Positions 30,229 to 38,263 of a stretch of 47,634 bases of DNA are shown here, one piece after another. Under the pieces are notes generated by a model. That model ran no database searches and had not been told where the DNA came from. It worked only from the letters and a program-made list of their open reading frames with translations. Where the stretch lies: positions 1-47,634 of the forward strand of contig BORH01000029.1 in NCBI GenBank assembly GCA_018333075.1, in the 5' to 3' direction. The position numbers were made by a program, and so were the translations under genes. This DNA is from Heyndrickxia sporothermodurans. Its GTDB lineage: Bacteria; Bacillota; Bacilli; Bacillales; Bacillaceae_C. The first letter of the stretch is position 1; each line of letters begins with the position of its first letter.

Positions 30229-30272
30229 AACAAATGGTTTCAGTAAATAACTGAAACCATTTGTTTTTTTTC
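30229..30272 (+). terminator. Terminator after EIIBCA gene
   Basis: A perfect 15-bp stem (30229-30243 with 30251-30265; core AAATGGTTTCAG) followed by a T-run. Confidence 0.9.
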
Positions 30273-30294
30273 CAAAATGCTCGAAATATCAAAG

Positions 30295-30597
30295 TTAATC
30301 GAACAAATCACCAAGAATATCTATCATCTTTTTTTTCTTTTTATGCTTTGGTGGATACGAATATTTGTCATATTTCGAATCGTACCCCTTTGAATAATGA
30401 TGTTTTTCTTGATAATCGTAATCTCCTTGTCTATAAGACTCATTACTGTATTGATGATCGTCTCGTAAGCCTTGTGTTATTTTTTCTAGTTCACCTCGGT
30501 CTAACCAAACACCTTTACAGGATGGACAAATATCAATTAACACATGTTCTTTTTCTACTTCTCTTAAACGCACATTATCACAAACTGGACAATTCAT
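30295..30597 (-). CDS. TFIIB-type zinc-ribbon protein
   Basis: A 100-residue protein with an N-terminal zf-TFIIB domain (C3, C6 in MNCPVCDNVRL; C24, C27 in DICPSCKGVWLDRGEL), then a Tyr/Asp/His/Lys-rich low-complexity stretch and a short amphipathic end (MIDILGDLFD). This is the normal layout of the bacterial zf-TFIIB small proteins; function unknown. AAGGAGG lies at good distance from the ATG. It lies 146 bp after the Spo0M-like gene on the same strand. Confidence 0.85.
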   Translation of the reverse strand: MNCPVCDNVRLREVEKEHVLIDICPSCKGVWLDRGELEKITQGLRDDHQYSNESYRQGDYDYQEKHHYSKGYDSKYDKYSYPPKHKKKKKMIDILGDLFD

Positions 30598-30743
30598 TAC
30601 TTTTACCTCCTTTAGATAGTGAAAAACTAACCTGTAGGCTGTTTCATTATTAAAAATCGAAGCATTTAAACGATTCCCCTACTTTCTTTTCCAGAATTCC
30701 CTTATTTGCTACATGAGGGGTTGTACAAATCAATGATGCATCT

Positions 30744-31130
30744 TTAGATAATTTTAATGTTATCCTGATCGATACTCTCTATTCCTTCGCTAAAAGTAAG
30801 CTTTGTTTTAAAATGATAAGATATGGATGCTGATGAAGCTTGTATCGTTGCAGGCAGATTAAAAACAAATGGGATTTCATTCAATTCTTCTGAAAGAATT
30901 TGTTTTGATCTTAAAAAGGTTGCCGTATCTATCACTTTTTCATTCCCTTTTGTATGATCAACCATTACCAAATCACAATCAATTCTTTTGATTTTTTGTT
31001 CAATAATCCCACCATTTATTAAAAAGTAACCATTAATTGACTCAGCCGGACGGTATGCTTCCTTAGGCAGAATAAGATCGATCCGTGCTGAGCCTATTCC
31101 TAAAAGAGACATAGATTTCCTGAGTATCAA
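30744..31130 (-). CDS. Short Spo0M-like (arrestin-fold) protein
   Basis: A 128-residue protein matching the N-terminal half of the 258-residue Spo0M, which has an arrestin-like beta fold and affects sporulation and cell division. Seen: SLLGIGSARIDLILPKEAYR and PAESINGYFLINGGIIEQKI. It is either a naturally short paralogue or a half-length relic; the clean end and ribosome site favour a short paralogue. I chose TTG at 31130, seven bases after AAGGAGG; an ATG six codons on has a weaker site. It lies 40 bp after the TerC gene, on the same strand, so it may share the manganese-controlled transcript. Confidence 0.72.
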   Translation of the reverse strand: MILRKSMSLLGIGSARIDLILPKEAYRPAESINGYFLINGGIIEQKIKRIDCDLVMVDHTKGNEKVIDTATFLRSKQILSEELNEIPFVFNLPATIQASSASISYHFKTKLTFSEGIESIDQDNIKII

Positions 31131-31170
31131 TGCATTTCCTCCTTATTCTATATATTTGATCATTAGATGC

Positions 31171-31881
31171 TTAATGGGATTCTACTTCCATTAGCTTTTT
31201 GTCATCCTGAACCCGTTCGGCATTTAATTTAGCAGCCTTTTTCTTTTTGTAATTTCCAGCTATTATTACAGCAGCGATAACCAAAATTTCAAAGCCATAT
31301 TTGATGAGCCCATTTGCAAAATAGTCTTTTAAGAATGGCTCACCAACTATCATTTTTGCGGATGTCCAAGCCAATATTCCAGAGCCTATCGTAACAATGA
31401 TAGGGAAGCGCTCGATCCATTTGATAATGATGGTACTCCCCCACATGACAACTGGAACTGAAACTAATAAGCCTATTACAACAAGTAACATATTTCCGTG
31501 AGATGCGCCTGCCACAGCAAGTACGTTATCTAATCCCATTAGTGCATCTGCAATAATAACAGTTCTTATTGCTCCCCAGAAATTATTTGCGGCTTTCACA
31601 TTATCATGATCGCTATCCTCAACAAGCAATTTAAAGGCAATAATCACTAGTAAAAGACCACCAACTAAATGAAGGCCAGGGATATTTAATAACCAAACAA
31701 CTGCAAGTGTAGCAATAATTCGTATTACAATAGCACCTAAGGAGCCCCAAATGATGACCTTCTTCTGTTGTACTTTAGGCAAATTCCTTGCAGCTAGCCC
31801 AATGAGGATTGCATTATCTCCTGCTAATACTAGATCAATGATGATAATCGATAGAAGTGCAGTAAAAAATTCCATTTCCAT
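31171..31881 (-). CDS. TerC-family membrane protein (manganese export group)
   Basis: A 236-residue integral membrane protein of the TerC family with about seven membrane segments and the conserved acidic motifs LVLAGDNAILIGLA (D22) and DALMGLDNVLAVAGAS. B. subtilis relatives (YceF, YkoY) export manganese, including for metalation of secreted proteins. The ATG follows AGGAGGC. It is preceded by a yybP-ykoY riboswitch, which switches such genes on when Mn2+ is high, strongly supporting a manganese role. Confidence 0.9.
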   Translation of the reverse strand: MEMEFFTALLSIIIIDLVLAGDNAILIGLAARNLPKVQQKKVIIWGSLGAIVIRIIATLAVVWLLNIPGLHLVGGLLLVIIAFKLLVEDSDHDNVKAANNFWGAIRTVIIADALMGLDNVLAVAGASHGNMLLVVIGLLVSVPVVMWGSTIIIKWIERFPIIVTIGSGILAWTSAKMIVGEPFLKDYFANGLIKYGFEILVIAAVIIAGNYKKKKAAKLNAERVQDDKKLMEVESH

Positions 31882-31950
31882 AAAAAAGCCTCCTAAATTT
31901 TAAAGTTTCATTGATGGCAGGGGCATCTAGTAAAAACATCTCCTAAATAA

Positions 31951-32085
31951 ACAAAAAGAGACCCCTGCCATTAAAATGGCAAAGGTCTCGCTAAGCACAA
32001 TGTCATGCCAACAAAGCCGATGGATGCTATCCATGTAATGACGACTTTGTTTCAGGATAAACCTGACGCTACTCCCCTTCACGTT
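31951..32085 (-). promoter_or_regulatory. yybP-ykoY manganese riboswitch with terminator
   Basis: On the - strand the leader has the hallmark GGGGAGTAGC (32077-32068) and a CATCGGC stretch. It ends in a strong terminator: GAGACCTTTGCCA pairs with TGGCAGGGGTCTC (31989-31958), then TTTTTG. This matches the Mn2+-sensing yybP-ykoY class, in which Mn2+ stabilises the aptamer and prevents termination. Downstream at 31915-31923 lies CCCCTGCCA (- strand), which can pair with the terminator's 3' arm. Confidence 0.9.
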
Positions 32086-32133
32086 GGAAGAATGAATATT
32101 CAATTCTACTATATTATTATACTTTAATTCCAA

Positions 32134-32550
32134 TATTATGTCTATTTTTTTTGGGCCAAACTTAAATTAGTAGCAGACGAATTAACTGGGTACTAGCGTA
32201 ACACTCCAACCTATGGATGAAAATTCTCTGTTATTGGTCAAAGTGATGATGTTTCAGTTAAAAAAATGTTAAATGATAAATATACATGATTTAGAGATAT
32301 TCTAACAGTAGAAGAAAGAATCTGTATTCTAACCTATAAATAAAGACAAAATATCCCCTGTTTACATCACAAGTTACACACTGTCATAATTATTCAACAT
32401 AAATCATTAATAGTTCCAGAAAAAAAGAAGTCTAATACCTACGAATATGTAGATATTCAAACTTCTTTAAGTTACTATATGGTAATTGATATTTCTATTT
32501 TTATTAAAATTGAGCACTTTTTTTGATCTTGCCCTAATCCATGTTCCATC
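32134..32550. other. Gap with a gene relic and weak hairpin
   Basis: Besides the relic at 32221-32343 there is an imperfect stem (AAGAAGT...ACTTCTT, about 32425-32468) that may end the dppA-like transcript. No intact gene. Confidence 0.4.
32221..32343 (+). pseudogene. Short gene relic, family unknown
   Basis: One frame reads KFSVIGQSDDVSVKKMLNDK, YT, a TGA stop, then FRDILTVEERICILTYK and TAA. Amino-acid use is protein-like on both sides of the stop, but there is no start or ribosome site. Probably the tail of a decayed gene. Confidence 0.32.
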
Positions 32551-33348
32551 CTACAAAACAAAAAATAAAAACTTCAATACATCTAGATAGTTCGATGATT
32601 CATACTCTACCGTTTTCGGACCAGTTTGTTTCGCCCCAGGGTAAAAGGATCCCCCATAAGCAGCGAAATGATCAGTAAAGGAAATTTCTACTTTAAAATG
32701 TTTCGGCAGCTCGATGAGATATTTTGATAGATCATCCCCTAGAACATCCTTTACCTTTTGTTTTATTTCCTTTATAGCTAGATCTGGGTGAATGGATATT
32801 GAGGCATTCCCAATTCCTTCACTCACTGGAACGGTCATTATATTTGGGTTTAGTTTATTGGCTTCCTTACAAAGCAATTTGTCGCCAGACAGTAGAAGAA
32901 CAGGGACATTAAACATGGCAGACGTATAAGCGTTGATTAAAAATTCACTTGCAATTTGCCCGTTGATTTTTACATATTCATTCTTCATATTCATCGTGTG
33001 GGCAAGCGGGTTCCCATTGGTTCCTCCTGCTGAATGATAGCCAATAAACATAGCCCCTGCGAAAGAATTATCTAATCCAGCCATCATCAAATAAGGGTTT
33101 CTTGCCCACCCTCGCATGATTTTCACCTGTATGGGAAGTTTGGATGGGTTTAAATTTCTTGCAGTGTTATGTGCGTCTTTAACAAAGATTTCTGTTATAC
33201 CTGATTCCAGAGCTCCTTCACAAGCAGCATTTACTTCCTTTGTCATTTGTTCCAGAAAATATTTACTATAGTGAGTTGCCGGATCGGTCTCATCCCAATT
33301 TACAATACCTGCGACACCTTCAATATCTGCACTAATGAATAATTTCAA
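32551..33348 (-). CDS. M55 D-aminopeptidase, DppA type
   Basis: A 265-residue zinc peptidase of the DppA family, which releases D-amino acids from peptides such as those of the cell wall. Metal and active-site residues of the family are at their usual numbers: D8 and E10 (SADIEGVAG), H60 (KDAHNTAR), H105 (GYHSAGG) and E135. The start is TTG at 33348, after AAGGAG; an in-frame TGA two codons upstream excludes a longer form. The dipeptide transporter genes that follow dppA in B. subtilis are absent. The ribosome site lies in the end of an IS200/IS605 relic, so the native promoter may have been lost or replaced. Confidence 0.85.
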   Translation of the reverse strand: MKLFISADIEGVAGIVNWDETDPATHYSKYFLEQMTKEVNAACEGALESGITEIFVKDAHNTARNLNPSKLPIQVKIMRGWARNPYLMMAGLDNSFAGAMFIGYHSAGGTNGNPLAHTMNMKNEYVKINGQIASEFLINAYTSAMFNVPVLLLSGDKLLCKEANKLNPNIMTVPVSEGIGNASISIHPDLAIKEIKQKVKDVLGDDLSKYLIELPKHFKVEISFTDHFAAYGGSFYPGAKQTGPKTVEYESSNYLDVLKFLFFVL

Positions 33349-33354
33349 TGGAAG

Positions 33355-33492
33355 TCACTCCTTATTTTTTTGAAGTAGTATTTCATTTAAGCGTGATTCT
33401 ATATCGTCGATTAACACTTTATGTCGATATTTTACGCACCACACAATGTGATACTGAATGGCGTATACATATCCTCTGCCATGTTGTCCACC
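33355..33492 (-). pseudogene. IS200/IS605 TnpA fragment
   Basis: The - strand reads GRGYVYAIQYHIVWCVKYRH and then KVLIDDIESRLNEILLQKNKE before a stop. This is the conserved beginning of Y1 (HUH) TnpA transposases. The later part with the HUH motif and catalytic Tyr is missing, and no start codon is in frame. It abuts the dppA-like gene. Confidence 0.75.
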
Positions 33493-33565
33493 TCAAATAT
33501 ATGATAACATATGCAAATGTTTTTTTGATTCATTTATTTGAATTATCAGTTTTTTAATTGTTTGT

Positions 33566-33700
33566 TTAACATATGTCCGACAATTTAGATAGCATTAATC
33601 CATCCATTGTCCGAAGCCGATTCATCTCATGATTAATATCACGAGTGTTCTCGGCTAAAGATAAATGAAAAGGTTGAAGTCGTAATAATAATAAATCTGA
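33566..33700 (-). pseudogene. Open-frame relic upstream of the TnpA fragment
   Basis: 44 codons without a start: SDLLLLRLQPFHLSLAENTR, then DINHEMNRLRTMDGLMLSKL, then SDIC and stop. Protein-like composition, but no family recognised; it could be chance. Confidence 0.28.
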
Positions 33701-33711
33701 CTAAAAAATCA

Positions 33712-33742
33712 CATCCACCTTTATAAGTGGATGGTTTTTTTT
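33712..33742. terminator. Hairpin terminator
   Basis: CATCCAC/GTGGATG stem with eight-base loop, then a T-run on the + strand and TGATTTTTTAG on the - strand. Confidence 0.7.
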
Positions 33743-33847
33743 ATAAAGAATTGGCTGGTCCTTTTTAAAGGATAGTCATTTAATATTGGTTGTGAAGACG
33801 AATAATTTTTCTTCAACAACTCATAAATTCCTATTGGAGATGATTAA

Positions 33848-34009
33848 ATGACGCAATTTTTAATCCAAGTAATTGGTGTACTAATTTTAGTAGTCATTTT
33901 TCCAGGCATACTGCTTATGTATGAAATGCTTAAAGCTCTTCCTTCTGATTCGACAAAAGTCATTGATCGACTTCCTGCTGAAAAGGATCAATCTGTAGTA
34001 AATCAATGA
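33848..34009 (+). CDS. Small single-pass membrane protein, 53 residues
   Basis: ATG at 33848 after TTGGAGATG. One membrane segment (about 5-27, IQVIGVLILVVIFPGILLMY) followed by a hydrophilic tail (LPAEKDQSVVNQ). No family recognised. Codon use and hydropathy are gene-like. It is convergent with the MocR gene. Confidence 0.6.
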   Translation: MTQFLIQVIGVLILVVIFPGILLMYEMLKALPSDSTKVIDRLPAEKDQSVVNQ

Positions 34010-34035
34010 CGATTCCTTTACACCTATTACATCTG

Positions 34036-34076
34036 TTTTCCAAGTCAATGATTAAAGATGAAATTGACTTGGAAAA
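34036..34076. terminator. Hairpin between convergent genes
   Basis: A perfect 13-bp stem TTTTCCAAGTCAA/TTGACTTGGAAAA. No clean T-run beyond the stem on either strand, so its strength is uncertain. Confidence 0.55.
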
Positions 34077-34087
34077 CAAAGATCCTT

Positions 34088-35518
34088 TTAAAGCATTTCA
34101 TATGCTTTAGCTAGACGCTTTATCCCCTCATGTATTTGTTCTTCGTTTCCTCTAGCAAAAGTAAGACGGATATGACCTTTTTCTGTACCGAGAGTCGTTC
34201 CAGGAGCAAAGATTACACCTGCTTTAATTGATTCTTCTAATAGTTGAAGTTCGTTTATTTCCTTTTTAAACCTGCACCACAAATGAATTCCTCCCATAGG
34301 GGTATGACACTCAACATGATCATCTAAATAATAATGGAGATATTTGATCATTAAGTCTCGTCTTTTTTTCAACTTCTCTGTCAGTAATGGGAGATGCTCC
34401 TCAAAATAAGTGGAGCTTAAAAACTCATTTCCTATCCATTGTGAAACGGTAGAGTGTCCAAAATCAAATTGTTGCTTAGCATCAGCTAATCTTTCAATCA
34501 CTGCTGATGGCCCAATAATCCAACCTATTCTTAATCCCGGTGCAGCAATCTTTGATAACGAACTAATATACAAAACGTTTCCATTCCTATCCATAGATTT
34601 TAATGTCGAAGCATCATCCTCAACAAAAGAGCTTAAGCTGTAGGGGTCATCCTCTATAACTGGGATTCCAAACTTTGATGAGATATCTAATATATTTCTT
34701 CTTTGTAGATAAGGAAGTAAGGTACCTGTTGGATTTTGAAAAATAGGATTTAAAAAGAGCATTTTTAATCGATGTTTCTTATATAACTCAATTAAATCGT
34801 CCGGATTGATTCCATTTTTTCCAACAGATAAATAAAATATCTTTAAACCTGCCGTTTTAAAAATAGGAAGACTAAAGCTATAGGAAGGATTTTCAATTGC
34901 CACTGCATCCCCTGGTTTCAATAAGCATTGGACGACAAGCTGTAGGGCCTGTTGAGCTCCCGAAGTAATCAGAACAGAATGAGAATTTGTGTTGATATTT
35001 CGATAATCCCTTACATGATTAACAATCGTCTCGCGAAGTTCTATATTGCCTTGAGGATGGTCATAGCCCAAATATCCGTTGAAATCTTTAGATGAAATGG
35101 TCCTCCGTATAAATTCATTAGGAAATAAATCCTCTGACAATTCACCACTGGCAAGATTAATCAAATGCTCCTCTTCCATCTCTTTACGGAGACGCTGCAT
35201 AACTGGGATGTTAGGTAAAAAAGAGCCTGCCTCAATATATCTATTCCAGCTAGGTATACGCTTTTTCGTCAGCCCCCAAATATCCCGACTTATCGTCGTG
35301 CCACTTCCCTTCTTCCGTTCGACCAATCCATTTGCTTCTAGCTCTGAGTAAGCTGCTACAACCGTACTTCGATTCACTCTATATAAATTTGCTAAGCTTC
35401 TTTCAGAAGGAAGAGGTTTATCTAAAGGAAAAGTACCATCTGCAATTCCATTTTCAATATACTCAGCAATTTGCTTGTAAATTGGTTTTCTTATCTTTCT
35501 ATCCGGCTTCCAATCCAT
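34088..35518 (-). CDS. MocR/PdxR-type regulator (GntR helix fused to aminotransferase)
   Basis: A 476-residue PLP-dependent regulator. N-terminal GntR winged helix (about 10-78; PSERSLANLYRVNRSTVVAA), linker, then a fold-type I aminotransferase domain (about 118-472). PLP contacts: N262 in QNPTG, D290/Y293 in IEDDPYS, and the Schiff-base lysine K323 in SSLSKIAAPGLRIGW. Members sense PLP or amino-acid derivatives and regulate a nearby gene. The closest divergent partner is the frameshifted HXXEE gene at 35804, an unusual target. The start is an ATG at 35518. Confidence 0.92.
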   Translation of the reverse strand: MDWKPDRKIRKPIYKQIAEYIENGIADGTFPLDKPLPSERSLANLYRVNRSTVVAAYSELEANGLVERKKGSGTTISRDIWGLTKKRIPSWNRYIEAGSFLPNIPVMQRLRKEMEEEHLINLASGELSEDLFPNEFIRRTISSKDFNGYLGYDHPQGNIELRETIVNHVRDYRNINTNSHSVLITSGAQQALQLVVQCLLKPGDAVAIENPSYSFSLPIFKTAGLKIFYLSVGKNGINPDDLIELYKKHRLKMLFLNPIFQNPTGTLLPYLQRRNILDISSKFGIPVIEDDPYSLSSFVEDDASTLKSMDRNGNVLYISSLSKIAAPGLRIGWIIGPSAVIERLADAKQQFDFGHSTVSQWIGNEFLSSTYFEEHLPLLTEKLKKRRDLMIKYLHYYLDDHVECHTPMGGIHLWCRFKKEINELQLLEESIKAGVIFAPGTTLGTEKGHIRLTFARGNEEQIHEGIKRLAKAYEML

Positions 35519-35803
35519 TTATAAACCATCCTTTATCTATCGTAGATATGACAAGTGGTTACTACTTTTTTTACAACTCATTATTATTGTAACTGATGAA
35601 ATGTTCCTAAATTCTCAAGCTTTTCGACCTTTTTGTTAACAAAAATAACCCTTTTAAAGGGATATAAATATCGTATAATATGGTAATTCCGAAAGAGTAA
35701 AATAATTTTCCAGGAGTTTTATTTTTTATCATATCTAATGACGGAGAAAAATATTTATTGTAGAAATTCACATTGAGAATAAAACAAGAAAGGAGAAAAA
35801 TTT

Positions 35804-36339
35804 ATGGAGCAGTGGCTTAATATCCATACACTTATCTGGCTATTTCCGGTTCTATTTATCCTTCATGATTTTGAGGAAATTATTATGATTGAGAAGTGGA
35901 TGAATAATAATTCAGAAGTTATTTATGAAAAACTTCCTAGAAGAGTTGCTAATAGAGTATTCAAGCAATTTTCAATGACAACTACACAATTTTCTATTTC
36001 GGTATTGGTTATATTTCTGTTTGTTAGTAGCTCTCCTTATATGGCCAGCCAATATATTATACAGGGTGCATTTGCTAATATTTACTTCTTTACTGTATTT
36101 ATCTTAATTTTCTTTCTTCATGTATTTACTCATATTGGTCAGTCTATCTTCTTACGTTCAATTACTCCTGGTGTAATGACTTAATCGTTTTCATTTTTCC
36201 TTATTGCTTCATATTGTTTAACTCATTATTTAAAAATCATATCATTTCTTGGAATACAATATTCAACTGTTTACCTTTTGCCATTTTAATTATACCTTTT
36301 GTATTAGCGGCTCATTGGATTGGTAAAAAAGCAGTATAA
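35804..36339 (+). pseudogene. HXXEE-type membrane protein gene with a frameshift
   Basis: The first frame (35804-36184, ATG after AAAGGAG) gives 126 residues with the family opening FPVLFILHDFEEIIMIEKW and two to three membrane segments, then stops. From about 36184 another frame continues as FPYCFILFNSLFKNHIISWN, TIFNCLPFAILIIPFVLAAH and WIGKKAV to TAA at 36337-36339. That is the expected hydrophobic C-terminal half, giving about 178 residues, the usual HXXEE size. A one-base loss near 36181-36184 explains it; a sequencing error would look the same. Confidence 0.78.
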
Positions 36340-36413
36340 AATTCAATCTGGAGCTATGTAATCATGTCATTTTTTTGATCAAAAAAAATCAAAAGAATGC
36401 TTACGAATAAGGG

Positions 36414-36436
36414 ACAAAGAACTTCTGTCCCTAAAA
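36414..36436. repeat. GGGACA...TGTCCC dispersed repeat, copy 3
   Basis: GGGACAAAGAACTTCTGTCCCT. It ends at the stop codon of the response regulator gene, the same kind of place (3' end of a gene) as copy 2 in the Nudix gene. Confidence 0.6.
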
Positions 36437-37063
36437 TAGTTCGATAAAGTTGTTTTTAAGGGCATATTTCATTAGTTCATGTTTGTCTTTTAAATTGAGT
36501 TTTTGCATAATATTTGCTTTATGGTTTTCCACTGTTTTATGACTAATTCCTAGGTGCTTTCCTATTTGAACATTTGTATATCCTAACAATGTTAATCGAA
36601 CAACCTCTTGTTCCCTTTGGGTCAAGACGGACTTCGGCTCATCTGCTTCTATTAATCTTTCAAGCTGCTTTTCGGGAATTTTTGTTTTGAAAAATCTATT
36701 TCCACTAAGTACCGTTTGAATCGCTTCATGCAATTCATTCGCTTCACTGTTTTTTAATAAATACCCTTGAATTTGATATTGAATCGCCTTTCTTACATAT
36801 ATTTCTTCATCATGCATCGTAAGTAGAATCACTTTTGCATCCTCTACTTCAGATAAAATCGTTTTCGATGCGGTAAATCCATCTAACCCATCTGGCATGG
36901 ATAAATCCATAAAAATAATACGAGGCTGATGCTTAATAGCCAGAGTGATCGCTTCAGAACCATTATCAGCCTCAATAATTTCCTTTATATATGGGTAATC
37001 TTCAAGAAGCAGTTTCATTCCTTTTCTTATTAGCATATGATCATCCACGATTAGAACCTTCAT
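36431..37063 (-). CDS. NarL/LuxR-family response regulator
   Basis: A 210-residue two-component regulator. Receiver domain (1-120; acidic pocket D7/D8, phospho-acceptor D53 in FMDLSMP, T82, K104) and LuxR-type helix-turn-helix (about 145-205; LTQREQEVVRLTLLGYTNVQ). Partner of the PAS kinase whose gene overlaps its start by 23 bases. Transcribed after the sulfide oxidation operon but beyond that operon's terminator. Likely targets include that operon; this is inferred from position. The stop lies in a dispersed repeat. Confidence 0.92.
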   Translation of the reverse strand: MKVLIVDDHMLIRKGMKLLLEDYPYIKEIIEADNGSEAITLAIKHQPRIIFMDLSMPDGLDGFTASKTILSEVEDAKVILLTMHDEEIYVRKAIQYQIQGYLLKNSEANELHEAIQTVLSGNRFFKTKIPEKQLERLIEADEPKSVLTQREQEVVRLTLLGYTNVQIGKHLGISHKTVENHKANIMQKLNLKDKHELMKYALKNNFIELF

Positions 37064-38090
37064 CTATTACCTCCGCAAGCATCGGTACATTCATCGTTAT
37101 TGCTGTACCATGCTTTTGATCTGAATGAATAAACATGGTTCCTTGAACTTGAGAAATACGCTCTTGCATATGTTTTAAGCCAAGACCCTCTTTTTTCCCC
37201 TCAAGATCAAAACCGATTCCATTGTCAATAATAGAAATAGAAAGGAAATTCGCTTGCTTTTCAACTCTGATATTTACCTCAGTTGCTTTTGAGTATTTCA
37301 TAATATTATGAAAGGCTTCCTGTACCACTCGATATAAATTAATTTCCAATAAGGGGTGTAGTCGTTGATTAAAATTGTAGGAAAAATGAAAAGCTGCACT
37401 TGGCATCTTTTTTTCGGAAGATTGTATGAGTGATAGAATGGTAGGAATCAAGCCTAATTCGTCAAGACTTTTCGGTCGCAGTTGCTGTGAGTACGATTTC
37501 ACATCCTCCATTACTTTTCCTAGCTCGGAACGAACTTCATGAATATATTCATGGAGCTTTACATCCTGTACTCTAGCAATAATATTATCTAATGCGATTG
37601 CGATACTAAATAAGGATTGTCCAACGCCATCGTGTAATTCTTGTGCAAGACGTTTATGCTCCATTTCCTTAGCCTCGGTAAGTCTTCTTAGCATTAATTT
37701 AGATAGTCGAGCTTCTTCTTCTTTTTTCTTCATTGCTTGATCACGAAGTACGAGAAGAAAATATTTTTCTGCCGTTTTCTCATCTTCAAATATTAAGGCC
37801 GTACTCATTTCAACATCTATCATATCTCCATGATAGGTAGGCATTTCTGATAAAAAATAGGGAACCTCTTCCCTTGAAATCAAATAGCATCTTTCCTCCC
37901 CATTACATAATTTTCTTTGTTGGCAAAACGAACAATAGGGGACCTTTCCACCTATTTTCCAGCCAGAAAGCCTTTCTGCAGCTGGATTCATTTTTACAAT
38001 TTCTCTTGATTGGGTCATCACTATGATACCATCTTGTATATAATAGAATATATTTGTTAAAAAAAGCTTCTCAATATCTTTTTTCATCAT
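37041..38090 (-). CDS. PAS-domain sensor histidine kinase with a cysteine cluster
   Basis: A 349-residue cytoplasmic NarL-type kinase without membrane segments. N-terminal PAS (about 8-118), HisKA_3 (about 140-210; phospho-His H153 in ELHDGVGQSLF) and HATPase_c (about 250-340; NIMKYSKATE, DNGIGFD, GLGLKHMQERI). The PAS holds four cysteines, C53, C56, C62 and C68 (PYCSFCQQRKLCNGEERC), which could bind a metal or Fe-S cluster or react with sulfur species. The ATG follows GGGAGAG. It forms a pair with the LuxR-type regulator and sits next to SQR/CstB-like genes. Confidence 0.9.
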   Translation of the reverse strand: MMKKDIEKLFLTNIFYYIQDGIIVMTQSREIVKMNPAAERLSGWKIGGKVPYCSFCQQRKLCNGEERCYLISREEVPYFLSEMPTYHGDMIDVEMSTALIFEDEKTAEKYFLLVLRDQAMKKKEEEARLSKLMLRRLTEAKEMEHKRLAQELHDGVGQSLFSIAIALDNIIARVQDVKLHEYIHEVRSELGKVMEDVKSYSQQLRPKSLDELGLIPTILSLIQSSEKKMPSAAFHFSYNFNQRLHPLLEINLYRVVQEAFHNIMKYSKATEVNIRVEKQANFLSISIIDNGIGFDLEGKKEGLGLKHMQERISQVQGTMFIHSDQKHGTAITMNVPMLAEVIDEGSNRG

Positions 38091-38211
38091 AAATCTCTCC
38101 CAAGTTAAAATATCTATTGTTACTATGCACAGAAGATACGAAGAAAAACAATATGAACAGAGACTTACTTTTCTTAAATAATATAAGTCTTTATATATAG
38201 GCTAAATCGCA

Positions 38212-38261
38212 AAAAGCATTTCAGACCTTAGTCATCAATCTCCTTGACTAAGGTCTGAAAT
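38212..38261 (-). terminator. Terminator of the sulfide oxidation operon
   Basis: A perfect 17-bp stem (38218-38234 with 38245-38261; core CAGACCTTAGTCA), followed on the - strand by GCTTTTTG. Confidence 0.88.
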
Positions 38262-38263
38262 CA

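Noticed and set aside
33566-33742. TnpB omega RNA or IS605 right end next to the TnpA relic
   Set aside because: No tnpB sequence is recognisable and the hairpin at 33712 reads as an ordinary terminator.
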